NCBI GenBank assembly: GCA_009377505.1
Contig: WHTX01000011.1
Coordinates: forward strand, 1-36,552
Direction: 5' to 3'
Length of the DNA stretch: 36,552 nucleotides
Origin: Acidimicrobiia bacterium
Lineage (GTDB): Bacteria; Actinomycetota; Acidimicrobiia; Acidimicrobiales; CAIXPF01
The notes below the pieces were generated by a model that saw only the letters and a list, made by a program, of their open reading frames with translations, was not told the origin of the DNA and searched no databases. Positions 8,000 to 14,433 of the stretch are shown here, in pieces. Within the stretch, counting starts at the first letter, position 1; every line of letters begins with the position of its first letter. Made by a program: the position numbers and the translations under genes.

Positions 8000-8611
8000 C
8001 CGAGGTGGCTGAGCCCGAACCGACCGCGGTGCGCCGCGGCGCGGCCGAGCAGGGGCTTGGCAACGTCGACTGCCGCGTGATGGATGCACAGAGACTCGAC
8101 CTCGACGACGCCAGCGTTGACGGGTGCTCTGCCGTCTGGGGTTCATGCTGATGCCCGACCCGGCTGCCGCGTTTCGCGAGGTACGCCGTGTCCTGCGCGA
8201 CGGGGGTCGTTTCGCGTACGCGGTCATCGGCTCGCCGCCGGCGAACCAGTGGATGGGTCTGATGATGATGGGGCTCGTCCAGCGGGGCCACGCCCCGGTG
8301 GGAGATCCCCTTCGGCCCGGGTGGGCCGTTCTCGCTGTCTGACCACGACCGCAACCGCGCGTTGCTGGCGGAGGCCGGGTTCAACGGCATCGAGGTCACT
8401 GAGCTCACCGGCGCCATGCCGTTCGACAGCCCTGCTGCGTACTGGGACCTGCAGTCGCAGGTGGGAGGGCCGATCCCGGCGATCGTCGCTGGCCTTCCAG
8501 TCGACGAGGTCGTCGAGATCCGCGCGACCGTCGAGGCGATGGTTGAGGAGTTCGCCACAACGTGACGGCTACGCGGTGCCGTCGTCGCTGGTTGCGGGCG
8601 CCGCGCACTGA
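8000..8611 (+). pseudogene. Decayed UbiE-type methyltransferase
   Basis: Pieces of one methyltransferase occur in order on the plus strand but in different frames. Frame 1 has NVDCRVMDAQRLDLDDASVDG (about 8064-8127). Frame 3 has VLCRLGFMLMPDPAAAFREV through VLRDGGRFAYAV to GHAPVGDP (about 8127-8308). Frame 1 again has PFGPGGPFSLSDHDRNRALL through VEEFATT (to 8565). Frame 2 has RDGYAVPSSLVAG (to 8611). At least three frameshifts are needed, and motif I upstream is not recognisable. The order and content match methyltransferases that end with a helical 'AYWDLQ' region. This is a clear pseudogene. Confidence 0.75.
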
Positions 8612-8703
8612 GCCGCACTCATGTCGTACAGACGACATGCGTCCGCAACCCGGCGGTATGGGGCAGGTGACCGCCGAGCGAGGAGCGGGCTCGAACGCAT
8701 GAC

Positions 8704-8734
8704 AAGGCCGCATCTCCCACGCAGGGGCGGCCTT
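8704..8734. terminator. Hairpin between the decayed methyltransferase and the DAC gene
   Basis: A perfect 8-bp inverted repeat, AAGGCCGC (8704-8711) and GCGGCCTT (8727-8734), with a 15-nt loop. It sits between a plus-strand relic and the 3' end of the minus-strand DAC gene, a position suited to a terminator. The plus-strand right arm ends in TT but there is no longer T-run. Confidence 0.5.
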
Positions 8735-8796
8735 CGGTGACGCCAGCGTGGCCGCTCGATCGACGGGTCGGCCGGCGTGGTTTCGAGCCGTGGCGG

Positions 8797-9771
8797 TCAG
8801 GCCTCCCCGATGATGGGCTCGCCAGCGCGGTAGACGGTCACGGGGCCATCGGAGCTGACCACCGCGACGATCGCTTCTGGGTGGTCGAAGCTCCAGCGTT
8901 GGGCGGAGCGGTGTCGCATCCCGTGGTCGTTGCCGACCTGGGCCTCAGCCGTGGCAGTCGAGAGCAGGCCCACGCCGATCGTCTGGATCGCGCCCTGGGT
9001 GTCGATGAGCGTGGCGAGGTCTCGTTGCATCAGGCATGACAACAACGGTGGGAAGTGCCGGCGGTCTGTCAGCGTGAGCGCCGGCGGAGGGACGGCGCCG
9101 GAGGTGTCGAACGAACTGTCCGCAACGCCCCGGTGCACGACGAGCGTGGCACCGGCGCGCGCAGGGGCCAGCCAATGGATGGCCAGCGTCAGCAGCCCGT
9201 GAGCAACGGCGGGCTCCAGTTCAGGGGCTCGCTCCTGCAGGCCGGGTAGCAGGCTGCGAGCGGTTGCCCGGCCGGACCAGGATCGACCGTCCCAGGACAC
9301 GACCTGGTCGTGCTCGAACAGCCGGGTGACACCGAAGACGGGGGTGCGCTGCACGACGAGCGCACCGGTTGCTTCCTGCAGCAGGACGAGGTCGGCTTCG
9401 AACAGGAGGGGCCGATCGAAGCACGCGACGGCGATCCGCTCGGGATCGGCGGGGTTGCGGACGAGGTAGCAGGCGCGGCCATCTGCGAAGCTGCGTGCGT
9501 CCTCGAGGTTGCAGCTTGCGTCGACGACGTCGACGCCGACGTCGGACCAGGACTGCAGGTTCTCCGGGGCGGTGGTGATCATGGCGCCGTAGACGGGCCG
9601 TCGACCCTCGAACATGGGGGTCCGCCGGGCGTAGTCGAGCTCTTCGACGACGACCGAACCGGTGGCGTCGTCCCCGGGCAGGCCGATGCGGTCGTCTTCG
9701 AGCTCCTCCGCCAAGCGCCGCTGGGACCGGCTGGTGCGGTCGGCGTCTGTCATCGCGGCGATCGTACCCAT
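8797..9771 (-). CDS. DisA_N/DAC-domain (diadenylate cyclase-like) protein with altered DGA motif
   Basis: A 324-aa protein. Its C-terminal part (from about residue 235) is a DAC domain: LLSCLMQRDLATLIDTQGAIQTIGVG, then GNDHGMRHRSAQ and AIVAVVSSDGPVTVYRAGEP. DAC enzymes make cyclic di-AMP from two ATP using a DGA motif and an RHR motif. Here RHR is intact (R286-R288), but the Asp of DGA is Gln (Q259-G-A), with an Asp two residues earlier (D257). The first ~235 residues (RPVYGAMITTAPENLQSW, CYLVRNPADPERIAVACFD) look like a separate sensory domain I do not recognise. No membrane segment. ATG 9753 is an alternative start. It may be a catalytically altered or inactive nucleotide sensor; that is inference. 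Confidence 0.75.
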   Translation of the reverse strand: MGTIAAMTDADRTSRSQRRLAEELEDDRIGLPGDDATGSVVVEELDYARRTPMFEGRRPVYGAMITTAPENLQSWSDVGVDVVDASCNLEDARSFADGRACYLVRNPADPERIAVACFDRPLLFEADLVLLQEATGALVVQRTPVFGVTRLFEHDQVVSWDGRSWSGRATARSLLPGLQERAPELEPAVAHGLLTLAIHWLAPARAGATLVVHRGVADSSFDTSGAVPPPALTLTDRRHFPPLLSCLMQRDLATLIDTQGAIQTIGVGLLSTATAEAQVGNDHGMRHRSAQRWSFDHPEAIVAVVSSDGPVTVYRAGEPIIGEA

Positions 9772-10151
9772 GGCTCATGGAGCCGATCCGGGGTCGTCAC
9801 AGGCCGGTGCGCCTCTCGATGGCCTCGGCGTGCGGTCACCGGTCCGGTCACGGCTCGACCAGGACCTCGAGCAGGTCCCGGTCGTTCATGGCCAAGGTCC
9901 TCGCCGACGCCGGCGGCGGCGTCTACCTGACCGCCGAGCAGGCCAGCCGCCACCGGCGCTCTGCTTGTGGTGCCTGACCGCGACAGGGGCGTCCCTGGCG
10001 ATGGTGCCCCAGGTGCTGACCGAGGCCCGCCTGGCGCTGCGCCGGGCACTGCCCTGGCCCTGATCGCCCGTCTCGTCGCCTCGAGGGGCTACGCAGCAAG
10101 CGGTGCGATGGTTGGGCGATCGGCGGTGACGATGAGGTCCAAACGCCGCAG
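9772..10151. other. Gene-poor region between DAC gene and truncated rhodanese
   Basis: About 380 bp with no gene I can support. It includes the promoter side of the DAC gene and a small GGCTC-ATG-GAGCC inverted repeat (about 9773-9785) near that start. Short frames on both strands here have no recognisable domain. Confidence 0.4.
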
Positions 10152-10232
10152 TCACCACCTCCGCTTGGCGCTGAGCTGCGCGCCGTCGGCGACCAGCCGC
10201 TGGAGCTGGGGCCGGTCGATCGGTTGGGGCAC
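10152..10232 (-). pseudogene. Rhodanese-like gene truncated after 26 codons
   Basis: After a strong AGGAGG site, GTG 10232 begins VPQPIDRPQLQRLVADGAQL. This is the characteristic opening of single-domain rhodanese proteins (helix ELQRLLAEGAQLVEVLP). The frame then changes character (SAKRRW) and stops. The rest of the domain, including the active-site Cys loop, is not found downstream in any frame. The good start signal and the 24-bp spacing from the anti-sigma gene suggest it was the third gene of the sigma operon. Its truncation probably marks a deletion junction. Confidence 0.6.
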
Positions 10233-10238
10233 GGGTGA

Positions 10239-10244
10239 CCTCCT
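10239..10244 (-). promoter_or_regulatory. Ribosome-binding site of the truncated rhodanese
   Basis: A perfect AGGAGG on the minus strand, 6 nt before GTG 10232. It decides the start of the rhodanese remnant and shows that the gene was once translated. Confidence 0.7.
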
Positions 10245-10256
10245 CTCTCGAGTGGC

Positions 10257-10559
10257 TCAGGTCCCTGCGGTCCCCCCGGCCGCGTCCTCCTCCGGAGGGG
10301 GCCCTTCCCGGAGGAGCTGCTCGGCGAACTGGCGCAGGCGGACGAGCACGTCGCTGGGGACGTCGTCTCGGCGGGCGAGGCTGGCCTTGATCGCGGTGTA
10401 GGCGACGACTTCCAGCCCACAGCGCCGGCAGTCCTCGAGGTGGCGGAGGATGCGGCGGGCGGTGAGGTCGTCGACCTCCCCGTCGAGGTACCGCTGCAGG
10501 CGGCGCCCGACCTGCATGCAGTTCATGGGCCGCTCGCTGCGCGGGCGGAAAAGGCTCAT
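10257..10559 (-). CDS. RsrA-like zinc-binding anti-sigma factor
   Basis: A 100-aa cytoplasmic protein, with no membrane segment. It has an N-terminal Cys (MNCMQVGRRLQRYLDGEVDD) and the zinc motif HLEDCRRC (H-x3-C-x2-C), the full ligand set of the ZAS family typified by RsrA and RshA. Such proteins hold their sigma factor through a helix after the zinc site and release it when disulfide stress oxidises the Cys thiols. The ATG at 10559 overlaps the sigma factor stop as ATGA, fixing the pair as cognate. Thiol sensing here is inferred from family knowledge and from the SigR-type promoter upstream. Confidence 0.85.
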   Translation of the reverse strand: MSLFRPRSERPMNCMQVGRRLQRYLDGEVDDLTARRILRHLEDCRRCGLEVVAYTAIKASLARRDDVPSDVLVRLRQFAEQLLREGPPPEEDAAGGTAGT

Positions 10560-11116
10560 CGGGTGCTCCTGGGGGCGAGACCGGCGGCGGCCAGTCGCTG
10601 TCGGATCCGGCGGCGGGCGCGGTGCAGCCGGCTCATGATCGTGCCGGTCGGCACGCCGAGGACGTGAGCGGCCTCCGCGTAACTGAGACCGTCGATGTCG
10701 ACGAGCTCGACGGCGCGCCGGAATGCGTCGGGCAGGGCTTTGAAGGCGTCCTCGACGACGGCGTCGAACGTGGCGCCCACGACGAGGGACTCCACGCCCT
10801 GGCTCTCGTCGGCGGTGCCGGCTTCCGTCGCCATCGTGCGGTCGGGGTCGTCGAGCAGCTCGGGGCGACGGCGGCGCGTCCGGTTGATCTGTGTGTTGCG
10901 CAGGATGGTCAACAGCCAGGCTCGTGGGTGGGCGCCGTCGAAACGTTCGATCCCCCGGTACGCGCGCACCAGCGTGTCCTGGACGAGGTCCTCGGCGTCG
11001 GCGTGGTGGGGGGTGAGCGTGCGCGCCACCCGGAGCAGCACCTCGATCTCGGGCAGTACGTACTTGGCGAACCGCTCGTCGGAGCCGGCCTCTGGGGTGC
11101 TCGCCGAGCCCGTCAT
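10556..11116 (-). CDS. ECF sigma factor, SigR/SigH-like
   Basis: A 186-aa group-IV sigma factor. Region 2 is visible in LPEIEVLLRVARTLTPHHADAEDLVQDTLVRAYRGI and FDGAHPRAWLLTILRN (core binding and -10 recognition). Region 4 is FKALPDAFRRAVELVDIDGLSYAEAAHVLGVPTGTIMSRLHRARRRI (helix-turn-helix for the -35 element). The 'HPRAWLLTILRNT-IN' and 'DAEDLVQDT' wording is that of the SigR/SigH oxidative-stress group. A GGGAAT/GTT promoter lies directly upstream, consistent with autoregulation. The ATG at 11116 is about 10 nt from the predicted -10 element, so the mRNA may be leaderless. It is co-translated with the zinc anti-sigma factor. Confidence 0.9.
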   Translation of the reverse strand: MTGSASTPEAGSDERFAKYVLPEIEVLLRVARTLTPHHADAEDLVQDTLVRAYRGIERFDGAHPRAWLLTILRNTQINRTRRRRPELLDDPDRTMATEAGTADESQGVESLVVGATFDAVVEDAFKALPDAFRRAVELVDIDGLSYAEAAHVLGVPTGTIMSRLHRARRRIRQRLAAAGLAPRSTR

Positions 11117-11125
11117 CGAGGACGG

Positions 11126-11153
11126 AACCCGGTCGGGTGAAGGACCATTCCCG
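11126..11153 (-). promoter_or_regulatory. SigR-type promoter of the sigma factor operon
   Basis: On the minus strand: GGGAAT (11153-11148), 19 nt, then GTT (11128-11126). This is the SigR/SigH promoter pattern (GGGAAT-N18/19-GTT). It ends about 10 nt before the sigma factor ATG. The -35 shares the palindrome TTCCCGGGAA with the divergent promoter. Confidence 0.7.
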
Positions 11154-11180
11154 GGAAGGCCCCCGTCCGGTCATCGTGTT
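11154..11180 (+). promoter_or_regulatory. SigR-type promoter of the divergent zinc-finger gene
   Basis: On the plus strand: GGGAAG (11154-11159), 18 nt, then GTT (11178-11180), 10 nt before ATG 11191. It lies back to back with the sigma operon promoter, the two -35 boxes forming ATTCCCGGGAAG. Confidence 0.65.
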
Positions 11181-11190
11181 CCCGACGGTG

Positions 11191-11469
11191 ATGCACTGCC
11201 TCGCGCGCCGCCGCATGAAGCACACCGTGTCAGCGTTCCTCGACGGCGAGCTCGAACCCTCCGTCATGGCGAAGGTGGAAGCGCACTTGCGCCGCTGCTG
11301 GGAGTGCAGCAGCGACTACGAGCTGGGTCGCCTGGTGAAGTCATCGCTGCGCAACCTCGCCACCCGCGACCGGGACGCGCTCGCGGCGATGCGCCTCCGC
11401 CGGTTCGCCGCCCGCCTCGGGCGGAGAGGTACCGGCGGGCGTCCTGGCCCGCGCGGGCGGGCTTCGTGA
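11191..11469 (+). CDS. Second RsrA-like zinc-finger (ZAS-type) protein
   Basis: A 92-aa protein beginning MHCLARRRMKHTVSAFLDGELEP, with the zinc motif HLRRCWEC (H-x3-C-x2-C). The N-terminal Cys plus HxxxCxxC repeat the ligand set of the anti-sigma factor across the divergent promoter, though the rest differs. The C-terminus is Arg/Gly-rich. ATG 11191 is chosen because it lies just past a SigR-type GTT -10 box; upstream in-frame starts would fall inside the promoter. It may be a second anti-sigma factor, a decoy, or a regulator of another sigma factor. Confidence 0.7.
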   Translation: MHCLARRRMKHTVSAFLDGELEPSVMAKVEAHLRRCWECSSDYELGRLVKSSLRNLATRDRDALAAMRLRRFAARLGRRGTGGRPGPRGRAS

Positions 11470-11756
11470 CGGTGCCCTGGGATGCCGTCGATGCCCGGTT
11501 CGAGGAGGACGAGCGGGTGCCAGCGGGCACGATCTCATAGCCGCCGGCGCCTTACCCCGGGGCCACGGGAAGCCCTGACCCCTGAGCCCGGGTTCCCAGT
11601 TCGTCCGAGCGTGCCGTCACGGCCCAGCTCCCCACCTGGGGGACCACGACACGAGCGAGCGCGCGAGGCGAATGCGTGGTCACGGTTCGCATGGCGGCGC
11701 CACTCGTCCCCGCGTCAACGCTGACCGACCAGCGACCGGAGCAGGGGGAGACGACC
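11470..11756 (+). other. Intergenic stretch before the membrane protein gene
   Basis: No gene I can support. A protein-like piece at about 11457-11540 (GFVTVPWDAVDARFEEDER, then a TAG stop) has no start or recognisable family and may be a relic. A GGGGGAG ribosome site (11744-11750) serves the next gene. Confidence 0.4.
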
Positions 11757-12296
11757 ATGTCGCAGAAGAGGCCCAACCCGGCGACGACACCGGAGGCGCC
11801 GCCGACGACGGAGACGACGGAGGAGATCGGCGAGGCGGGCCGGACGAGTTGGATGGGCCGATGGGTCGCTGGTGCGCTGGCGGGTGGTGTCGCCGGTGTG
11901 CTCTTCGCCGTGGTGATCCCACCCGAAGAGCTGATGCCGATGGTGGCGTCCCTCTATGGCCTCGAGGGCGTGGTCTGGGGATGGGTCTTCCACCTGCTCC
12001 ACAGCCTCGTGTTCGGCCTCCCTTTCGCGGTGCTCCTGTCACTCCTCGGCCCGCGGGCCGCGATGACCGAGGACCTCCTGGCCCGAGCGCTGGTCGGCGC
12101 GGTCTACGGAGTGGTCGTGTGGTTGGTCTTCGCCGCCTTCGTGATGCCTGCCTGGATCGGAGGCGTCACCGACATGGAACCTCCGGTCCCGGACTGGAAC
12201 CGCTTGAGCCTCGTCGCCCACATCGTGTACGGGACGGTCCTCGCGACCTTCCTCCCGATGGTGGGGCAGGCCAACCGCCGACGTGGGGCCGCCTGA
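11757..12296 (+). CDS. Four-helix integral membrane protein of unknown function
   Basis: A 179-aa protein with a Thr/Pro/Glu-rich N-terminal tail (about 35 residues) and four predicted membrane helices: WVAGALAGGVAGVLFAVVI, VWGWVFHLLHSLVFGLPFAV, LVGAVYGVVVWLVFAAFV and VAHIVYGTVLATFLPMV. A His in helix 2 (FHLLHS) and one in helix 4 (AHIVYG) are in or near the membrane. Start at ATG 11757 follows GGGGGAG at good spacing. I do not recognise a named family; the repeated 'xG(V)xxG' helices with short loops suggest an internal two-fold repeat. It ends at a strong bidirectional hairpin. Confidence 0.8.
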   Translation: MSQKRPNPATTPEAPPTTETTEEIGEAGRTSWMGRWVAGALAGGVAGVLFAVVIPPEELMPMVASLYGLEGVVWGWVFHLLHSLVFGLPFAVLLSLLGPRAAMTEDLLARALVGAVYGVVVWLVFAAFVMPAWIGGVTDMEPPVPDWNRLSLVAHIVYGTVLATFLPMVGQANRRRGAA

Positions 12297-12422
12297 CACG
12301 CCGGGGCCTCCGTGGGCGCCACGGACGTCGGCTCGCCGGTACGGCGGTTTCCGCCGGCATGTGCCGCCGGCCAGCTTCGGCCGGGGCGAGGCTGCGCCGG
12401 GGGGCGAGGCCGGGCCCGAGCG

Positions 12423-12456
12423 GCCCGGGCCTCACCGTGTGGGGTGAGGCCCGGGC
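12423..12456. terminator. Bidirectional terminator hairpin
   Basis: A perfect 14-bp stem, GCCCGGGCCTCACC (12423-12436) and GGTGAGGCCCGGGC (12443-12456), with a 6-nt loop. It lies between the converging membrane-protein gene and secreted-protein gene. There is no T-tract, as is common in high-GC actinobacteria. Confidence 0.8.
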
Positions 12457-12475
12457 GGAGGGCAGCATCGTGGCA

Positions 12476-12994
12476 TCAGCCGGATGGCTCGAGGTCCTCG
12501 GGCAGGCAGTACCAGGTGGTCTCGTAGCCGACGACGAAGAGCCCGTCGTCGTCGTAGACGGGCTCTTCGAAGGGCGAGAGGAAGGTGCCCTCCGGGCAGC
12601 GGGCACCCAGGATGGGCCCCATCCCCCTGGACTGCGCCTTGGGGGCGGCGGCGAGGGCCCGGCCGTCGGGCACCGAGGCCTCGACGTTGTCGTCGCAGTA
12701 GCCGTGCGTGGGCTCGCCGGCCCCGTTGACCTCGTCGTAGACGAAGATGCCTGCGCACAGGTCGCCGACGACCAGGCACTGGAGGTCGCCGTGGCACCAC
12801 GTCACGACGCCCACCTGGTCGCCCTCGGTGGTGAGGCCCCCGGGCCCCCCAGGAGGCACGGTGGTGGTCGGCGCAGCGACGGCCGAGGCCGCCGCCCGCG
12901 GGGCGGCCGTCGCGCTGGCGCTCAGCCCGATCACGGCCATAGCCGGCGCCAGCACGCCCAATGCGGTGAGCTTCACTACCCGGTCCAGTTGCAT
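12476..12994 (-). CDS. Secreted Cys-containing protein of unknown function
   Basis: A 172-aa protein with a Sec signal peptide (VVKLTALGVLAPAMAVIGLSASATAA, cleavage near ATAAP), an Ala/Thr/Pro linker, and a compact C-terminal region with an even set of Cys: WCHGDLQC, GDLCAG, YCDD, ARCPEG, WYCLPED. These are likely to form disulfides outside the cell. No known domain recognised. ATG 12994 is chosen at the signal peptide. It is divergent from the SARP-receiver gene. Three 11-bp-phased repeats lie 49-79 bp upstream, so it is a plausible target of that regulator (inference). Confidence 0.7.
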   Translation of the reverse strand: MQLDRVVKLTALGVLAPAMAVIGLSASATAAPRAAASAVAAPTTTVPPGGPGGLTTEGDQVGVVTWCHGDLQCLVVGDLCAGIFVYDEVNGAGEPTHGYCDDNVEASVPDGRALAAAPKAQSRGMGPILGARCPEGTFLSPFEEPVYDDDGLFVVGYETTWYCLPEDLEPSG

Positions 12995-13042
12995 CGCGCT
13001 CTCCTCGTCTCGTCGGTGTGCGGCCCCACATGGACCACGCGG

Positions 13043-13073
13043 CGAGTGAAGGACGGGTGAGGTTCGGGTGAGG
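13043..13073. promoter_or_regulatory. Three direct repeats with 11-bp period (candidate SARP site)
   Basis: CGAGTGAAG (13043-13051), CGGGTGAGG (13054-13062) and CGGGTGAGG (13065-13073) recur exactly every 11 bp. Direct repeats with one-turn phasing are the hallmark of SARP-family binding sites, and a SARP gene begins just downstream. The site lies between that gene and the divergent secreted-protein gene. Confidence 0.6.
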
Positions 13074-13098
13074 CCCGGCACAGCCCGTTGGGGAGGCC

Positions 13099-13119
13099 GG
13101 GGAACGAGGGATGTTCCCC
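13099..13119. promoter_or_regulatory. Inverted repeat GGGGAAC-N7-GTTCCCC
   Basis: A perfect 7-bp inverted repeat with a 7-nt spacer. It covers the first possible ATG (13111) of the SARP gene, so it is either an operator, which would favour a later start (13144 or 13156), or a hairpin over the start codon. Confidence 0.5.
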
Positions 13120-14433
13120 ATCCGCCGTGCGCGCCCGCTCGCCATGCTGGCCTGCATGCCGCCAGGTGTGGTCCGCACCTCCAAGCCCGCGGCTCGCGTC
13201 GAGCTCGGGCTGCTGGGGCCGCTCTCCGTCTGCGTCGAGGGGCGCCCGACCGCGGTGCCGGGTCGTCTCGCCCGGGCGTTGCTCGCCATCCTCGCGCTCG
13301 ACACCGGACGGTCCCTGTCCGTCGCCGCCATCATCGAGCGCCTGTGGGACGAGCCCCCGACGAGCGCGAGGAACACGCTGCAGACCTATGTGGCGCACCT
13401 CCGGCGGGTGCTCGAACCATGGCGGGCGCCAGGTGGCCCGAACGCCGTCCTCGAGACGGCGGGCGACGGCTACCGTCTCGTTGGTTCCGCCGTGGCCGTC
13501 GACGTGGCGGACTTCGAGGAGCTCATGGTCGCGGCTCGAACCGCCGACGAACCGGCCGAGCAGCTGGCGACGGCCGAAACGGCGCTGGCGTTGTGGCGGG
13601 GGGAACCCCTCGCCGACCTCGGCCCCGTGCGCTACGCCCACGGCGAACGGGCGCGCCTCGGCGAGCTCGAACGCGATGCGCATCAGTTGCGGGCGGAGGC
13701 GCTCATGGCCCTCGGCCATTCCCATGCGGCGATCGCCGCCGCCGACGCCGCACTCGGCGCGAACCCCTACGACGAGGCCATGTGGGGCCTCGGCATCCTC
13801 GCCCGCTACCGGGCGGGCCGGCCCGCCGATGCATTGGCCGCCTACCACCGGGCACGCGACGTCCTCGCCACCGACCTGGGGCTCGAGCCGTCAGCCCCCC
13901 TGCGGGCGCTCGAGGCTGCCGTGCTCGCCCACGACCCGACCTTGCTCCCCGGCCCCGAGCGCCCGCCGCGTGCGACCGCCAGGCCGACCTGTCGGTCAGC
14001 CCCCCTCAGGGTCGTCGTCGGGGAGGACGACCTCCTCGTGCGCGAGGGGCTGCTGCGGTTGCTCGCCCGCTCCGGCGACGTCACCGTCGTTGCGGCGACG
14101 GCGACCTACGACGAGGCCCTCGACGCCGTCGAGCGTCACCGACCGGACGTGCTGATGACCGACATCAGGATGCCCCCACACCAACGTGACGAAGGCATCC
14201 GCATCGCCGGCGAGCTGCGCGTGCGCCGACCCGACGTCGGAGTGGTCCTGCTCTCCCAGCTCGCCGACCCGCACTACGCACGTCAGGTGTTCATGCCCAC
14301 GGCGACCCGGCGCGGCTACCTCCTCAAGGAGCACGTCGGGCGACCGGACCAGTTGCTCACCGCGCTGCTGACCGTGGCGATCGTCGACCTCCTGGTCACT
14401 TCCGGTGAAGGCGAGGGCCGGCACCGGCCATGA
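13111..14433 (+). CDS. SARP-BTAD transcription factor fused to a C-terminal receiver domain
   Basis: A 440-aa regulator. An OmpR-type winged helix (LGLLGPLSVCVEG to RLWDEPPTSARNTLQTYVAHLRRVL) is followed by a BTAD helical repeat domain (ALWRGEPLADLG to LARYRAGRPADALAAYHRARDVLATDLGLEP). After a Pro/Arg linker comes a receiver domain: VVVGEDDLLVREGLL (acidic pocket), VLMTDIRMPP (phospho-acceptor Asp), VVLLSQ (Ser) and YLLKEHVG (Lys). The receiver resembles NarL-type regulators, but the LuxR helix-turn-helix that should follow is missing, so DNA output is at the N-terminus. ATG 13111 overlaps an inverted repeat; 13144 and 13156 are alternatives. The stop overlaps the kinase start (ATGA), so the kinase is the likely phosphodonor. 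Confidence 0.87.
   Translation: MFPIRRARPLAMLACMPPGVVRTSKPAARVELGLLGPLSVCVEGRPTAVPGRLARALLAILALDTGRSLSVAAIIERLWDEPPTSARNTLQTYVAHLRRVLEPWRAPGGPNAVLETAGDGYRLVGSAVAVDVADFEELMVAARTADEPAEQLATAETALALWRGEPLADLGPVRYAHGERARLGELERDAHQLRAEALMALGHSHAAIAAADAALGANPYDEAMWGLGILARYRAGRPADALAAYHRARDVLATDLGLEPSAPLRALEAAVLAHDPTLLPGPERPPRATARPTCRSAPLRVVVGEDDLLVREGLLRLLARSGDVTVVAATATYDEALDAVERHRPDVLMTDIRMPPHQRDEGIRIAGELRVRRPDVGVVLLSQLADPHYARQVFMPTATRRGYLLKEHVGRPDQLLTALLTVAIVDLLVTSGEGEGRHRP

Noticed and set aside
9889-9978. Short plus-strand frame MAKVLADAGGGVYLTAEQ...
   Set aside because: Short, no family, no ribosome site; neighbouring frames are equally open.
11457-11540. Protein-like stretch GFVTVPWDAVDARFEEDER
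   Set aside because: No start codon or family; may be a relic but cannot be supported as a gene.
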